From Bremerella alba (GTDB lineage: Bacteria; Planctomycetota; Planctomycetia; Pirellulales; Pirellulaceae), in assembly GCF_013618625.1 (NCBI RefSeq), contig NZ_JABRWO010000003.1:310001-374000 (forward strand): 64,000 nucleotides of DNA, read 5' to 3'. The notes below the pieces were generated by a model. It saw nothing but the letters and a program-made list of their open reading frames with translations, had not been told where the DNA came from and made no database searches. A program made the position numbers and the translations under genes. Of the stretch, positions 8,636 through 18,451 are shown piece by piece. The stretch's first letter is position 1. The number at the start of each line of letters is the position of its first letter.

Positions 8636-8655
8636 GTGATGCTTTTTAGCATCAC
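8636..8655. repeat. perfect inverted repeat in the divergent VWA / ATP-grasp intergenic region
   Basis: GTGATGCT and AGCATCAC flank a four-T loop, and the pair sits inside a wider imperfect palindrome bounded by GATC on both sides (about 8630-8668). The 305-base region lies between the divergent starts of the VWA gene (8498) and the ATP-grasp gene (8804). The repeat could be an operator for either gene or a hairpin in a leader. Nothing else recognisable is seen in this intergenic stretch. Confidence 0.4.
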
Positions 8656-8803
8656 AGGATGTGATCAGCTTTCTGCGGCAAACCTCTCTGAAGGAGAGAG
8701 ATGACGAGTGTCCTTGCTAATTGAAAACGTAGGTTACTTCTCATCCAGAGGCTGGGGAAATTTTTTAAATTGCGCGGAATGTGGACACTTGCGTAGATAG
8801 AGC

Positions 8804-9952
8804 ATGCTAAAGCGAATCGGATTGATCGGGGCTAGTTGCCGGGCGATGGCTGCATCTTTGGTGCGTGGCGGGTTTACTGTCTCGGCAGCCGACATGTTTG
8901 CCGACTATGACCTGGGGCAAATCGGCGAAGTCAAATCATTGCGTAGCTATCCCTGGTCAGCTCGACGATGGCTTCGTAAGACCAATGTCGATGCCTGGTG
9001 CTATACCGGAGGCTTGGAGAACTACCCCCGGTTTATCGAACACTTGGCCTCTGAGAAGCGATTGCTGGGGAACTCGCCAACGACGCTACGAATGGTTCGC
9101 GATCCGTTCTGGCTCGCGGACTTGGCAAAGCGACATGGTTTTGGATTTCCAGAATCGCATCGCATTCATGATCCTGCCTACGATCCGATTAATCCCCAGC
9201 CCAGCGATCAGTGGCTGCTTAAGCCGTATCGATCGGCCGGTGGCTTAAATATTGAGAGGGTGAGCACCTTGCCCACGTTGGCTCACCGCTTCTATCTTCA
9301 ACGCAAGTTGCCTGGGGTGCCCATGTCGGTCGTGGTGTTATCGACTACGCAAGGATGCCAAATTGTCGGAGTCAGTCGGCTTCACGTAGGCACCGAATTC
9401 GGTGCCCCGTTGCCCTATCTCTATGCAGGAGCCGTTTCCCTTTGTGAACCCTCGAAAAGCTCACTAGAGCCCATCGTCCGTGCCATTGATGAAGAGGCCG
9501 GAATGATAGGACTTTGGGGAATCGATTTTCTACAATCAGATCACCCCACGCTTCTCGAAGTCAATCCGCGGTGGACGGCTACCATGGCATTACATGAGCG
9601 GATGCGCGAGAACGCATTGATGCCGTGCCATGTGCAGGCTTGTCTTCAATCCGAATTCGAACTCAGAGATCCGTTCGCTCTCTGGTCCAGTGGAGCGAGG
9701 ATCGTCTATGCCTCGCAGCGAATAGAATTCACCCATCAGATGTTTCGCAACATTCAAGACGCATTCTCGTTGACCGAAGCGAGCTACTTGTCTAATCCAA
9801 TGGTAGGTGATATTCCTATGCCGAGAACGACTATCGAAATCGGAAGCCCAGTTTGTACTTTGTATGTCGACAGCAAGAGCGAAGAGGCTGCCGAAGCAGA
9901 ACTGCAAAAAAAACAACGACTGCTCGAGACGATCATTTACGCTAGGAACTAG
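8804..9952 (+). CDS. ATP-grasp domain protein, possibly linked to H4MPT/C1 metabolism
   Basis: The N-terminal part is Rossmann-like (IGLIGASCRAMAASLVRGGF), as in many ATP-grasp enzymes. The central part contains WLLKPYRSAGGLNI at residues 140-155, the lysine-plus-glycine loop that holds ATP. The metal-binding end reads GLWGIDFLQSD then TLLEVNPRWTATM, where the E-x-N pair coordinates Mg2+. The reaction would therefore be ATP-dependent ligation of a carboxylate to an amine or thiol. ATP-grasp proteins occur in bacterial H4MPT gene clusters, and fae and the dehydrogenase gene lie within 5 kb here, so a role in cofactor synthesis or glutamylation is plausible but unproven. The 3' end overlaps the convergent acyltransferase gene by four bases. 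Confidence 0.75.
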   Translation: MLKRIGLIGASCRAMAASLVRGGFTVSAADMFADYDLGQIGEVKSLRSYPWSARRWLRKTNVDAWCYTGGLENYPRFIEHLASEKRLLGNSPTTLRMVRDPFWLADLAKRHGFGFPESHRIHDPAYDPINPQPSDQWLLKPYRSAGGLNIERVSTLPTLAHRFYLQRKLPGVPMSVVVLSTTQGCQIVGVSRLHVGTEFGAPLPYLYAGAVSLCEPSKSSLEPIVRAIDEEAGMIGLWGIDFLQSDHPTLLEVNPRWTATMALHERMRENALMPCHVQACLQSEFELRDPFALWSSGARIVYASQRIEFTHQMFRNIQDAFSLTEASYLSNPMVGDIPMPRTTIEIGSPVCTLYVDSKSEEAAEAELQKKQRLLETIIYARN

Positions 9953-10779
9953 CCTTCGCGCCGGTGCTTATCTTGAGCCAGTTCTTCTGGTATAGGCTTC
10001 CAATTCTTACCGGCGAGGGTCGGCTCGTAGTCGGGATGGCCGGCTAATTGAGCAATTGCTTTGACAGCGGCAACAATCATCGCTTTATCCGAGGCAAATT
10101 CGTTCGGATAAATCAACTCGCCAACCGTGATAACAACATTGGCTCGCATGAAAAACGGGCCGGTCACCGTCCCATTGAATGGGGCACCTTGGATGTAAAC
10201 CGGAAGGATCGGTACATCTGCTTTGCGAGCCAAAAGAGCGGCACCGGGGCGAACGGGCATCATGAACTGGTCGGAAGTATTGATTCGTCCTTCTGGCAGT
10301 ACTCCGACCCATTTTCCCTCGTGAAGGAGTCTCATTGCCTCGCGAACCGAGACATTATCGATTCCGCCGCGGCGGGTGGGGATGGCACCCGTCTCGTGAA
10401 GAAACCAACCGAAGAGCATATTACCGAAGAACTCGCGGGCAACGAACCAGCGGACTCGCCGTTTTGCAGCTAAATGGATAAAGAAGGGGTCGACGCTGCT
10501 TCGATGGTTTGCCACGATGACTGCGCCTTGATCTGGCGAGAGCGGAAGTCCGCAGGGGGCCTTAGTTCGCCAAAGAAATCGCAGTAAGATAAAAGCTGTG
10601 CGATCTAAAAGAAATTGGACTATGGTGTACTCTGTACGCCGAGTGAGCAACCAAAGCACGGTGATTGTGACCAGTAAGCTGGATGCTATCAGGCCGAGTA
10701 CCAATAAAACGTTCAATTCTTGATCGGGACTAGGAGGTACAGAGTGCAAATTGGAATTGTCAGCGACACGCACGGACAC
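9949..10779 (-). CDS. 1-acyl-sn-glycerol-3-phosphate acyltransferase (PlsC-like lysophospholipid acyltransferase)
   Basis: The protein has one N-terminal membrane helix (LLVLGLIASSLLVTITVLWLL) followed by the acyltransferase domain. NHRSSVD at about residue 91 is the catalytic H-x4-D motif. FGWFLHETGAIPTRRGG and VLPEGRINTSD correspond to the glycerol-phosphate-binding and EG[TR] blocks. The enzyme acylates lysophosphatidate at the inner-membrane face during phospholipid synthesis. The GTG start at 10779 is questionable because it overlaps the divergent phosphodiesterase gene by 36 bases and has no good ribosome-binding site. A TTG codon about 20 codons downstream, just before the helix, is an alternative. 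Confidence 0.87.
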   Translation of the reverse strand: MSVRVADNSNLHSVPPSPDQELNVLLVLGLIASSLLVTITVLWLLTRRTEYTIVQFLLDRTAFILLRFLWRTKAPCGLPLSPDQGAVIVANHRSSVDPFFIHLAAKRRVRWFVAREFFGNMLFGWFLHETGAIPTRRGGIDNVSVREAMRLLHEGKWVGVLPEGRINTSDQFMMPVRPGAALLARKADVPILPVYIQGAPFNGTVTGPFFMRANVVITVGELIYPNEFASDKAMIVAAVKAIAQLAGHPDYEPTLAGKNWKPIPEELAQDKHRREG

Positions 10780-11226
10780 AGCGTCTTCGCCCAGTCGGCC
10801 GCATATATGCTGGAAACGTTCTCAGTAGAGCAAGTTTTGCATTGTGGCGATATCGGAAGTACGGGTGTTGTCAAGATTTTCTCGAAGTGGCCGGCTCATT
10901 ACGTCTATGGAAACACGGACGACAGCCGGAGTGTCCTGCAGGAAGAGATTGAAGCGAGCGGCGGAAAATACTATGGACAAGTTGCCGAGATTGACCTTGG
11001 CAGTCGGCGAATCGGAATGACCCACGGAGACGACCCGGCACTATTGATGCGAATGGTCCGTAGCGACAAGTATGATCTGGTTTGTTCTGGTCATACCCAT
11101 CAAGTCAATGTTCGTCAGGTCGGGCATACACTCGCTCTGAATCCCGGAGCACTCTTTCGCGCCGTCCGCCACACGATCGCTATCGTCGATCTCACGACAA
11201 TGCATCACGAGATCGTCGAAGTTTAG
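10744..11226 (+). CDS. YfcE/MJ0936-type metallophosphoesterase
   Basis: The compact 160-residue calcineurin-like fold shows the full set of metal ligands: SDTHGH at the N-terminus, HCGDIGS, YGNTDDS, MTHGD and SGHTHQ near the C-terminus. The family hydrolyses phosphodiesters with two divalent metal ions; the physiological substrate is unknown. I place the start at the GTG at 10744 because GGAGG lies six bases upstream and it gives the standard family N-terminus (VQIGIVSDTHG). An ATG at 10720 would add eight residues ahead of the ribosome-binding site. The gene diverges from the acyltransferase gene and ends with a four-base overlap with rimI on the opposite strand. Confidence 0.88.
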   Translation: MQIGIVSDTHGHSVFAQSAAYMLETFSVEQVLHCGDIGSTGVVKIFSKWPAHYVYGNTDDSRSVLQEEIEASGGKYYGQVAEIDLGSRRIGMTHGDDPALLMRMVRSDKYDLVCSGHTHQVNVRQVGHTLALNPGALFRAVRHTIAIVDLTTMHHEIVEV

Positions 11227-11738
11227 CTGGCCAAACGTGCGATTCGATTGACCGGAGTATAGCCGCCTGACTCAAGCTGTTTGTACTGCATCAGGTAGGC
11301 GTCTTCGGTGGTGTCTTCGTAGAAGTCACGCAGTAGCGAAATCGCTTTGAAATCGAGATTGCGGAAAAACTTCTGAGCTTCGAGGTTCGTTTCCCGAACT
11401 TCTAGAAGGATCTGACGTCGACGACGATGGGTCAACTTGGATACCAATTTGCCGATCATCTGGCGACCAACACCAGAACGACGCATGGACGGAGCGACGG
11501 CCAAATTCAACAGATGCAAACGAGTATTGAGAATCTCGTAGATCATGTAACCGGCGATGCGGTCTTCGTGTTCCGCAACCATACCGATGCAGTTGCGTTC
11601 GCGAAGGCATTTGACGAAGTCTTCTTCACTCCAGGCGTATTCGAAGCTGAGGCTTTCAATATCGAGAACCTCTTGCATATCGCGTCGAATCATCCAACGG
11701 ATATGAACAGGCAAAGTTCGTTGACTAATTTGACTCAT
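11223..11738 (-). CDS. rimI: ribosomal protein S18-alanine N-acetyltransferase (RimI-like GNAT)
   Basis: The product has the GNAT fold. WMIRRDMQEVLDIE and SFEYAWSEEDFVKCL at the N-terminus are typical of RimI. Motif A reads LNLAVAPSMRRSGVGRQMIGKL at residues 85-106, with the R/Q-x-x-G-x-G/A acetyl-CoA loop. EVRETNLEAQKFFRNLDF is the RimI-characteristic motif B region. The 171-residue length matches. RimI acetylates the N-terminal alanine of ribosomal protein S18; some relatives act on other N-termini. The last four bases overlap the convergent phosphodiesterase gene. Confidence 0.85.
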   Translation of the reverse strand: MSQISQRTLPVHIRWMIRRDMQEVLDIESLSFEYAWSEEDFVKCLRERNCIGMVAEHEDRIAGYMIYEILNTRLHLLNLAVAPSMRRSGVGRQMIGKLVSKLTHRRRRQILLEVRETNLEAQKFFRNLDFKAISLLRDFYEDTTEDAYLMQYKQLESGGYTPVNRIARLAS

Positions 11739-11986
11739 GCCGGACTCCTTCCGAAATAGCCAAAGCTGTATTTAGCCGAGAGCGTTTAATGCCAATCGTT
11801 TGGTTGCCTTTCGCATCAATATTGGAAAAGCATCCTCCTCACGATCGGCTCGGATTGTCTGTCTGAGGAAGCGGTAACCTATCAGAATTGAAGAAACGTG
11901 CCAAGTCGAAAGCGGTCCGCTTTGCGCGATGAATTGAGGCCAAGGACGCTAGCTGTTAAACCACGTAGAATAGTCCTTTTGTTTCG

Positions 11987-14900
11987 CTAGTTTCGTCCCA
12001 GCATGGTATTAGCTCGGAAGGGAAGCGAAGCCCAAACGACTATCCCGATTAGTAGTAGCCCAATAAAGTGGGGCGGAAGAAAAAGCCACCAGAAAACGCC
12101 GGCTAAAACGCCACATATCTGTGGATTGCGACTCATCCAATCTCGTGCATGATGAACCTGACGGACCAGAAGCGGGGGAGTTGCCATGAAAAGTCCTATC
12201 CCCAGCAAGGCAAGCAAGCTCGTGACAACCGGCGGCCAGTAGGAATACGACCGGCGAGAGGATTCGCGGATTACAAGCGGGCTGGAAGGAGACGATAGTC
12301 GATAGTAGAGGAAACGGTCGCCGGTCCCTTCCGTAGCCGTGTATAGCGTATCGGTGGTTAGCTGCTTCTCGCTGCCTGAGGTCACAGCCCAGGACTCTAC
12401 TTCGGTCGCATTGTCTCCCAGCATGGTTGTGATGATGTCTCGTGTATTGTCAGGAGTCTCACCCCGTTTGCGGAGTATCTCTTGGAATTGAGAGACAGCC
12501 GCAAAGGCCTGTTCCATTCGCAGTCTATCCCAGCGTTTGATCTCTGCCGTTGATACTCCGGACTGCGTATCTCGCGATGCATCTTTCAACTGAAACGCTG
12601 ATGTGACCTGATCACGAATCCATGCAATCCGGTCGAGATGGGGCGCGTTTTCGAGTATCCATTTAGCAGGCAGGGAAACCCGCAGCATCTCTTCGACTTT
12701 GAGTGGAAAGTTCAGTGAGGGACGCTCGAGTTGATGAAGGTGGTCTTGGCTTGGAACTAAATGCGACGAGAAAGCGATTTCGACCACTTGAGGAAGGCTG
12801 TTAGATTTCAAGGGAACTCGAAAGATGCGTTCGGCTTGTTGTTCGAATTGGCGTTGGCGTTCAAAATCAATGGAGATGCCCAGGACTTCGACCATCGGAG
12901 GGATGACAAATTCGACCGCATTGTTGCCTTGTGGAAGAACTGCAATCCGTGACAATCCGATTGCACGTCCTGCAGAATCGATCTGAATAGTCGTTTCCAG
13001 ACTGCTAATCGCTGGATTGCCGGTGGGGTTGGCTCTCTGCATCATCTGGCACAAGTAGTCAGGCCGCGTTGCATTGAGCAACTGATGCGATTCTGGCGTG
13101 TTCGCGATCAGCCAACGATCAGAAACCGGTGTTGGACGCAAGGCCTGCGATAACCAAAGGACCTCCTGCTCGTCTACTTCACGTGGCACGGCCACCCACT
13201 GGCTAACACGATGTTGGCCAATCAATCGAATCGGCGAAAAGGAAACTCGCTTTCCCGGCGTGGTTTTTAAAGTACCGGTCCAATCAAATGAGAATGAGTT
13301 TGGCAGCGTCGATCGTGGGACGAGGGTATAGACATAAGCAGACTCGTCCGGAAGTAGTCGCGAAGTGACATTAAATCCTTCGATCGAAGCGACATCGAGT
13401 TCGATTTCCTTAGGCACCAACCACTGGAGGTAGCCAACACTTCCACTGCGAATGTCAAGCTTGCCAATCCAATTAAGTCGCCACAGGCCATCAACTCGGT
13501 TGACGACCGTCAAAAGATCGCTCGATATCACTTCGTTGTTGGGATGAACCTGCCACTGGAATGGAAGTGCCGGATCGACAATTTGCCAAATACCGACGAC
13601 AACGATTTGGTCGTTGTTAGGCTCAGAAATCTCTTCCTGGACGGGGATCAGGTTCATGGTGCTAGGAGTGCGGACTAGTACCGAATGATCCCGGGCAATC
13701 TGTAAACGGACCGACTGGGTATGGACTTCGCGAATCTTGATAGGATCCATCTCCACGTCATGGAGTTCCGGCGAAAGCCAGTTTCGTCCATTGATAGAGA
13801 GCTCCTGGAGTCCGCTGACATCCGATAACAGTAATACTCCTAGTTCCCCACTGTTGGGATCGTAGTGCCACTGGATCGGGCGAAGGAGGCCATCGACCAG
13901 ATACTGAACAGATTCCACTTCGCAGCCAGGCGTCATTTCAATGACGTATTGCTTGGGCTTGCCGGAGTAGGTCTCGATCTGTGCTTTGATCTCGAAATCA
14001 TAGCCATCCTCATCGAACTTCAATCGATATCGCAGGTCCGCGTTGCCGCGTGTTGCGATCGGTCGGGTCGAAATGAGCCAATCCAACGGCTCCTGGGTGC
14101 CCACGGCTACGGCAAAGCGAAATTGCGGTTCGTCCTCGTTCCACTGCCTTAGGAACTCTTCCTGAGACAGGATGCTGACTCGTGATTGGGCATGGCTTTG
14201 AACTTGCAATTGACTTGTCGCGGCGACTGCAACCCACCGACGCTGGAGCGATCCATTGATAACTTCGACATTGGGAAAACGAAGTTGGCCAACCTGTTGA
14301 GCACCTTCGAGTGAGAACTGTAAGTCGACTTGCTCAACGAGCGAGTCGCCGTCTAGCACATGAATTGCATACGTTCGTGTTGAAGCGGATAGGCTGGTCG
14401 ATTTGACTTCCGCCGTCCAACCAAGGGATTGCTGCATATCCAAAGTTAGACGCGAATCAACGGTCAACAGGATTGGCCCCATCTGCATTGGGCGACTCGT
14501 CAGTTCGAGCCGAACGCGAAGCTGAACATCCTCGTCGGTGAACTCAAGTAAGTCCAATTCGCGAAATTCAAAGGCTGACTGGAGTTCGGTCGACTTCCAT
14601 TCCAAGTCGAAGCCAGGCACGGTCCCCAGAGGAATGGTTTGCCGGATACTCGAAGCTTCTACTGCAATCTCTCTTCCGTTGAAGCGAATCAGAGGCGAAC
14701 CAAACTGCATCGAGTCGGCAATGGTCACAGCAGTATTGGCGACAGAAGGCGTATCCACGTGCAGCTTGAGAGGTCCGTTATCGCTCTTCTGCATGGGGAC
14801 ACTGCTTTTTATCACGATTGTGTGATGTCCCATTTCCTTAAGCGGGAGGACCAGTTCGTTCTCCGTTGCATCAAATGGATTGGGCAGAATACTACCGGTA

Positions 14901-17900
14901 TCGGCTCTTGTTCCGAGCTGGTCGACTGCCGTATCCAATCCTGTTCCCAACTGCGAATCAAAAGGGAGTCGAATGGTCTGATTGGTCTTTGTTGTGAATA
15001 GTTCGATATTGGTCGTCACGGTCATCTCAGGAGTTAACTCGAGCGAATCAACCAGCGAGAACTCGAAACGCATTTCCTCCACGATCCAACTCGGAATGAT
15101 GTCGTCTGGTTGGTCGGACAAATCACTTAGTCGTTCGTAGAGCGGCAGTGGAAGGTAAGCTTGCCCGACCGGCTTGCGATTTGCGTCCATCGGAATCAGA
15201 ACGGGATAGACGGTCGGTTGTTTTGCGGAATCGGACATCGGGTCTTGCGCCATCGTGGGGGTCGGCCCTTGGCTAAGCCACCCCATGGCGATTGCCAAGA
15301 CTAAGCTGGTCACGGTGACTGTCGACCCGGCCGAGTACTTCGCGTCTGCTGTTGCCGGAAGAATGGATAGATAGGATCCTATGCCACCCAAAATCAGGCC
15401 TAAAAAACAAGCCGACGTTAGTGGAGCCGCCACGTCTGGCAGCCAAGGTACCAGTACGATAATTGCCAATAGAGTTACGCCGAACCCTCGAGGTGTTCGT
15501 AGCAATCCATAGGCACCCACAAACAAGGCGACCATGAACAAGGCGAGACTAGCCATCAGCAATGAAACGCGATGGACAACCCAAATCGGTCTTGGGGGTA
15601 TGGGCAACGTGTCAGCATCGACGCCTCGAACGGATTGCTTATTCGAGATCAGATCTGCCTGAAAAAGGCCAGACCAAAGCCCATGACGAATTCGATCTCC
15701 GAATGTAGACCAGCGTGGGCTTGGGTATTGAACTTGCTGGACCAGGCTACCCAGTGCGAACGTTTGTTCTTCGGTCGAGGTAGGGAACTCGGAAACGGCG
15801 AACTTTGCTGAGACCGAGTGAATCAGTGAAATTGGGCCTGGGTTAATTTGGTAGTGCATTTCGAGATCGGTAGAAGAAACCGTCTCTGGTAATTCCACCT
15901 CGACCGTTTGCCCGTTTTGCTTCCAGAGAGTCCATGGCTCTCCGTTCCATTGAATGAGATCGACTTGGGCGCCCTCAGGCAGTGTAAATACGGCTGCGGA
16001 ATAACTCTGACTGACGATCGTCCAGACCGAATTCATTCGTTGCCGACCATTGTTTTCGATGCTGATGCAATGGTTTGCTTTTGTCGAAAATACATCTGGT
16101 AGCGGCTCGACTCCATGCCACTGGCACGAGACCAGTTGCGAGATGTTTTCTGCGAGTCTCCGGATTTCATCTGGACGGTATTCAAGTCGCGTCACTTCTG
16201 ACGACGCATCAATATCGGAATCGAGGTAAATCTTTCGCATCAGGACCGGGTCGACCGTCAATCGGCACGTTGCTGGTGTAGTCAGCGTAAGCACGCCGGC
16301 CTGAGCTTCGGCGGAAGGAACGGCAAGCAAGAGCGGATCGGTAAACGGTTGGGCTTGTTCAGGGAAGTTCCCACGCAGTATCAAAGGGAACGAACTGTCT
16401 GACGGAGGCCGTAATTCATAAATGTAATATGGCTCGCGCTGATTTGGGCTGTCGCCGGCGGAAGTCGTGATGGCTGTCCAGCGAATCGGGGCGAGATCGG
16501 GGGTTGTCCAGGCGACATCCTGGGACCAAGCGTGCGTCGACCAGACAAAAATGGTCTCGGGCAATAGGCCGGTGCCGCTCAATCGGATTGCTGCCTGGCG
16601 ACGCGTGGTCGTTTCGCTGGCTCGGACTTGCACGTCGATTTCAGCATCGTAGGTCGCTCGTTTCCGCGTAACACGAGTCAGGTGTTGTAGATCAGATCTT
16701 CCTAGAATCTCAAACGCGGGTATTTGCCAATTGGTGCCAAACATCCGCTGAATATCAACCGGAGCTTCAGAAATCAACCGACGGGCAACCAGGCCTTCCG
16801 GTTCAAGTTGAAGATCAAATCCTGGAGCAGGCTTCACCGAGAGCCATTCGACGTGTCCAATTCCGGGGGCAAAATCAAAGGGGCGGAAGTCCGCGATTTT
16901 CAAATTCCCAAAGTCATTTTCACGAGTCCGACGCAGCGTGACTCGGAAATCGCCTATCTCGGTGACGTCTTCAATGCGAAGGAGTCGCTGTCGGTCGCGA
17001 GTCGTTTCTCCCCATCGAACGGCTGTGCTTTCGGGAAAACGCTCGACCGATTCGATCTGCCAGCCTGGCGATAATGGTAGCTCGAGGTGATCCGTTGGAT
17101 CATCCCGTTCGAGCAGGTGAATGACGCTGTCCGATTGAATCATCAAATCGTTGACCGTCGCTTTATGCCCCATCGACGTGCGAAGCTTGCTTTGCTGGCG
17201 AAACAGTTGCAAGCCGATCTGAGCAGATTCGTCAAAGAGTCGAAACTTCAGATTGGATCGGCCTAGGGAATTATGAGGGACGAACTCGACCTGTTGAGCG
17301 TTTTTAAGTGTGCAGAACGAAAGATTGATTCCCTCGTCCAGTTGCACGGCGACGACATGTGATTCGGGCGACTGCGATGTGATGCTGATGATCGGCAGGT
17401 CGATGCGAGAATAATCCCCAAGCGTAATAGGCGATAACCCTTGAACGGAAATGGCCGCCGTTTCTCCCGGCGTAAAAACAGCGTGGGGGATGATCAACGA
17501 TTGGTGACCTTCTGGGGTCTCGCGCAGGTCGAGGTTGTCGATGATCTGACCGTTCACCGAAGCACGTGTTACGACGAGATCTTTGGGTATCGAAAGATCT
17601 AACGTGCCTTGCGGCGGAGACTGAAGTGATACCTGAGTGTTGACCTCGCAGACGTTATCTTGGACATGATAACGGGTCGACTGCGTGGCAATGGCTGCTT
17701 CGGATTGAAAAAGCCGATCGTTGGCTAGTATCGAAAACTGGAGTTTTCCTTGCCACTGCGGGCTCAAGTGCCAAAGGTTGGTTTCTTCTCCGCTTGCCTC
17801 GGAACTGTCAGGCCCATCAAGCAATAGGCCTTCCTGGATGACGATTTGCCATTGGGAAGGCAATTCCAAGTAGAAATCGACCTTAGGAGCGAAAGCCAAA

Positions 17901-18451
17901 CTCAGGTCGAACGTCAACTCGTCACTGTTGCGAGCGGTCGCTTGATAATTCCAATCGAGGGTAAAGGTAGGTTGGGCCTGTTGTAAGAAGACACCTGTTC
18001 GCGGACCATTTCCCCCAACCCATAGCGTGGGCATCGCCGATAAACGTTGATGCTGATCGAAGTAAAAAAGGTTGGAACCTTTGAGAGAGACAAAACCGGA
18101 CGCTTCGGCTTGCGGAATCTCGACGGCGAATTCGGCCTCTCCCTGAAGCGTGCGACCGTCGAGCGTGGCATGATAAGTGAGGCTGCGTATTGAGAGGTCC
18201 TCGGTAAGTTCGTTTTGACTTCGTGAATACTGAGAGATCAGTTTCTCAAAGTCTTCTAACTTCATCTGAGGAGCGAACTCGAAGCCTGACCGCGGCCACT
18301 CTTGCGAACGATTTTCAGGGACATAGACACGTTGAAACTCGATCACTTGGCTGGAAGAGGTGTCTTGCGCTGCGCAGTAAACTGGCAAAGCACTTGCTAA
18401 AACAAGTGCCGCCAGGAATATGCCGAGCGTTTTGCAAAACCAATCGATCAT
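11987..18451 (-). CDS. giant secreted/membrane protein (2154 aa) made of two tandem units
   Basis: This is an unrecognised family. Residues 1-29 are a signal peptide (ASALPVYCAAQD). A roughly 900-residue region rich in beta-strands follows, then three to four membrane helices at about 960-1070 ending at a second signal-like boundary (TPTMAQDP). A second beta-rich region occupies about 1080-2060, and two to three membrane helices end the protein (about 2069-2090 and 2112-2144). Both halves begin alike: RVYVPEN then KLEDFEKL in the first, PVLIPMD then PLYERL in the second. Unit 1 carries LPEGAQVDLIQWNGEPW near its end. The ATG overlaps the stop of the preceding giant gene by four bases (ATGA), so the two are translationally coupled. 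A structural role in the envelope is inference. Confidence 0.85.
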   Translation of the reverse strand: MIDWFCKTLGIFLAALVLASALPVYCAAQDTSSSQVIEFQRVYVPENRSQEWPRSGFEFAPQMKLEDFEKLISQYSRSQNELTEDLSIRSLTYHATLDGRTLQGEAEFAVEIPQAEASGFVSLKGSNLFYFDQHQRLSAMPTLWVGGNGPRTGVFLQQAQPTFTLDWNYQATARNSDELTFDLSLAFAPKVDFYLELPSQWQIVIQEGLLLDGPDSSEASGEETNLWHLSPQWQGKLQFSILANDRLFQSEAAIATQSTRYHVQDNVCEVNTQVSLQSPPQGTLDLSIPKDLVVTRASVNGQIIDNLDLRETPEGHQSLIIPHAVFTPGETAAISVQGLSPITLGDYSRIDLPIISITSQSPESHVVAVQLDEGINLSFCTLKNAQQVEFVPHNSLGRSNLKFRLFDESAQIGLQLFRQQSKLRTSMGHKATVNDLMIQSDSVIHLLERDDPTDHLELPLSPGWQIESVERFPESTAVRWGETTRDRQRLLRIEDVTEIGDFRVTLRRTRENDFGNLKIADFRPFDFAPGIGHVEWLSVKPAPGFDLQLEPEGLVARRLISEAPVDIQRMFGTNWQIPAFEILGRSDLQHLTRVTRKRATYDAEIDVQVRASETTTRRQAAIRLSGTGLLPETIFVWSTHAWSQDVAWTTPDLAPIRWTAITTSAGDSPNQREPYYIYELRPPSDSSFPLILRGNFPEQAQPFTDPLLLAVPSAEAQAGVLTLTTPATCRLTVDPVLMRKIYLDSDIDASSEVTRLEYRPDEIRRLAENISQLVSCQWHGVEPLPDVFSTKANHCISIENNGRQRMNSVWTIVSQSYSAAVFTLPEGAQVDLIQWNGEPWTLWKQNGQTVEVELPETVSSTDLEMHYQINPGPISLIHSVSAKFAVSEFPTSTEEQTFALGSLVQQVQYPSPRWSTFGDRIRHGLWSGLFQADLISNKQSVRGVDADTLPIPPRPIWVVHRVSLLMASLALFMVALFVGAYGLLRTPRGFGVTLLAIIVLVPWLPDVAAPLTSACFLGLILGGIGSYLSILPATADAKYSAGSTVTVTSLVLAIAMGWLSQGPTPTMAQDPMSDSAKQPTVYPVLIPMDANRKPVGQAYLPLPLYERLSDLSDQPDDIIPSWIVEEMRFEFSLVDSLELTPEMTVTTNIELFTTKTNQTIRLPFDSQLGTGLDTAVDQLGTRADTGSILPNPFDATENELVLPLKEMGHHTIVIKSSVPMQKSDNGPLKLHVDTPSVANTAVTIADSMQFGSPLIRFNGREIAVEASSIRQTIPLGTVPGFDLEWKSTELQSAFEFRELDLLEFTDEDVQLRVRLELTSRPMQMGPILLTVDSRLTLDMQQSLGWTAEVKSTSLSASTRTYAIHVLDGDSLVEQVDLQFSLEGAQQVGQLRFPNVEVINGSLQRRWVAVAATSQLQVQSHAQSRVSILSQEEFLRQWNEDEPQFRFAVAVGTQEPLDWLISTRPIATRGNADLRYRLKFDEDGYDFEIKAQIETYSGKPKQYVIEMTPGCEVESVQYLVDGLLRPIQWHYDPNSGELGVLLLSDVSGLQELSINGRNWLSPELHDVEMDPIKIREVHTQSVRLQIARDHSVLVRTPSTMNLIPVQEEISEPNNDQIVVVGIWQIVDPALPFQWQVHPNNEVISSDLLTVVNRVDGLWRLNWIGKLDIRSGSVGYLQWLVPKEIELDVASIEGFNVTSRLLPDESAYVYTLVPRSTLPNSFSFDWTGTLKTTPGKRVSFSPIRLIGQHRVSQWVAVPREVDEQEVLWLSQALRPTPVSDRWLIANTPESHQLLNATRPDYLCQMMQRANPTGNPAISSLETTIQIDSAGRAIGLSRIAVLPQGNNAVEFVIPPMVEVLGISIDFERQRQFEQQAERIFRVPLKSNSLPQVVEIAFSSHLVPSQDHLHQLERPSLNFPLKVEEMLRVSLPAKWILENAPHLDRIAWIRDQVTSAFQLKDASRDTQSGVSTAEIKRWDRLRMEQAFAAVSQFQEILRKRGETPDNTRDIITTMLGDNATEVESWAVTSGSEKQLTTDTLYTATEGTGDRFLYYRLSSPSSPLVIRESSRRSYSYWPPVVTSLLALLGIGLFMATPPLLVRQVHHARDWMSRNPQICGVLAGVFWWLFLPPHFIGLLLIGIVVWASLPFRANTMLGRN

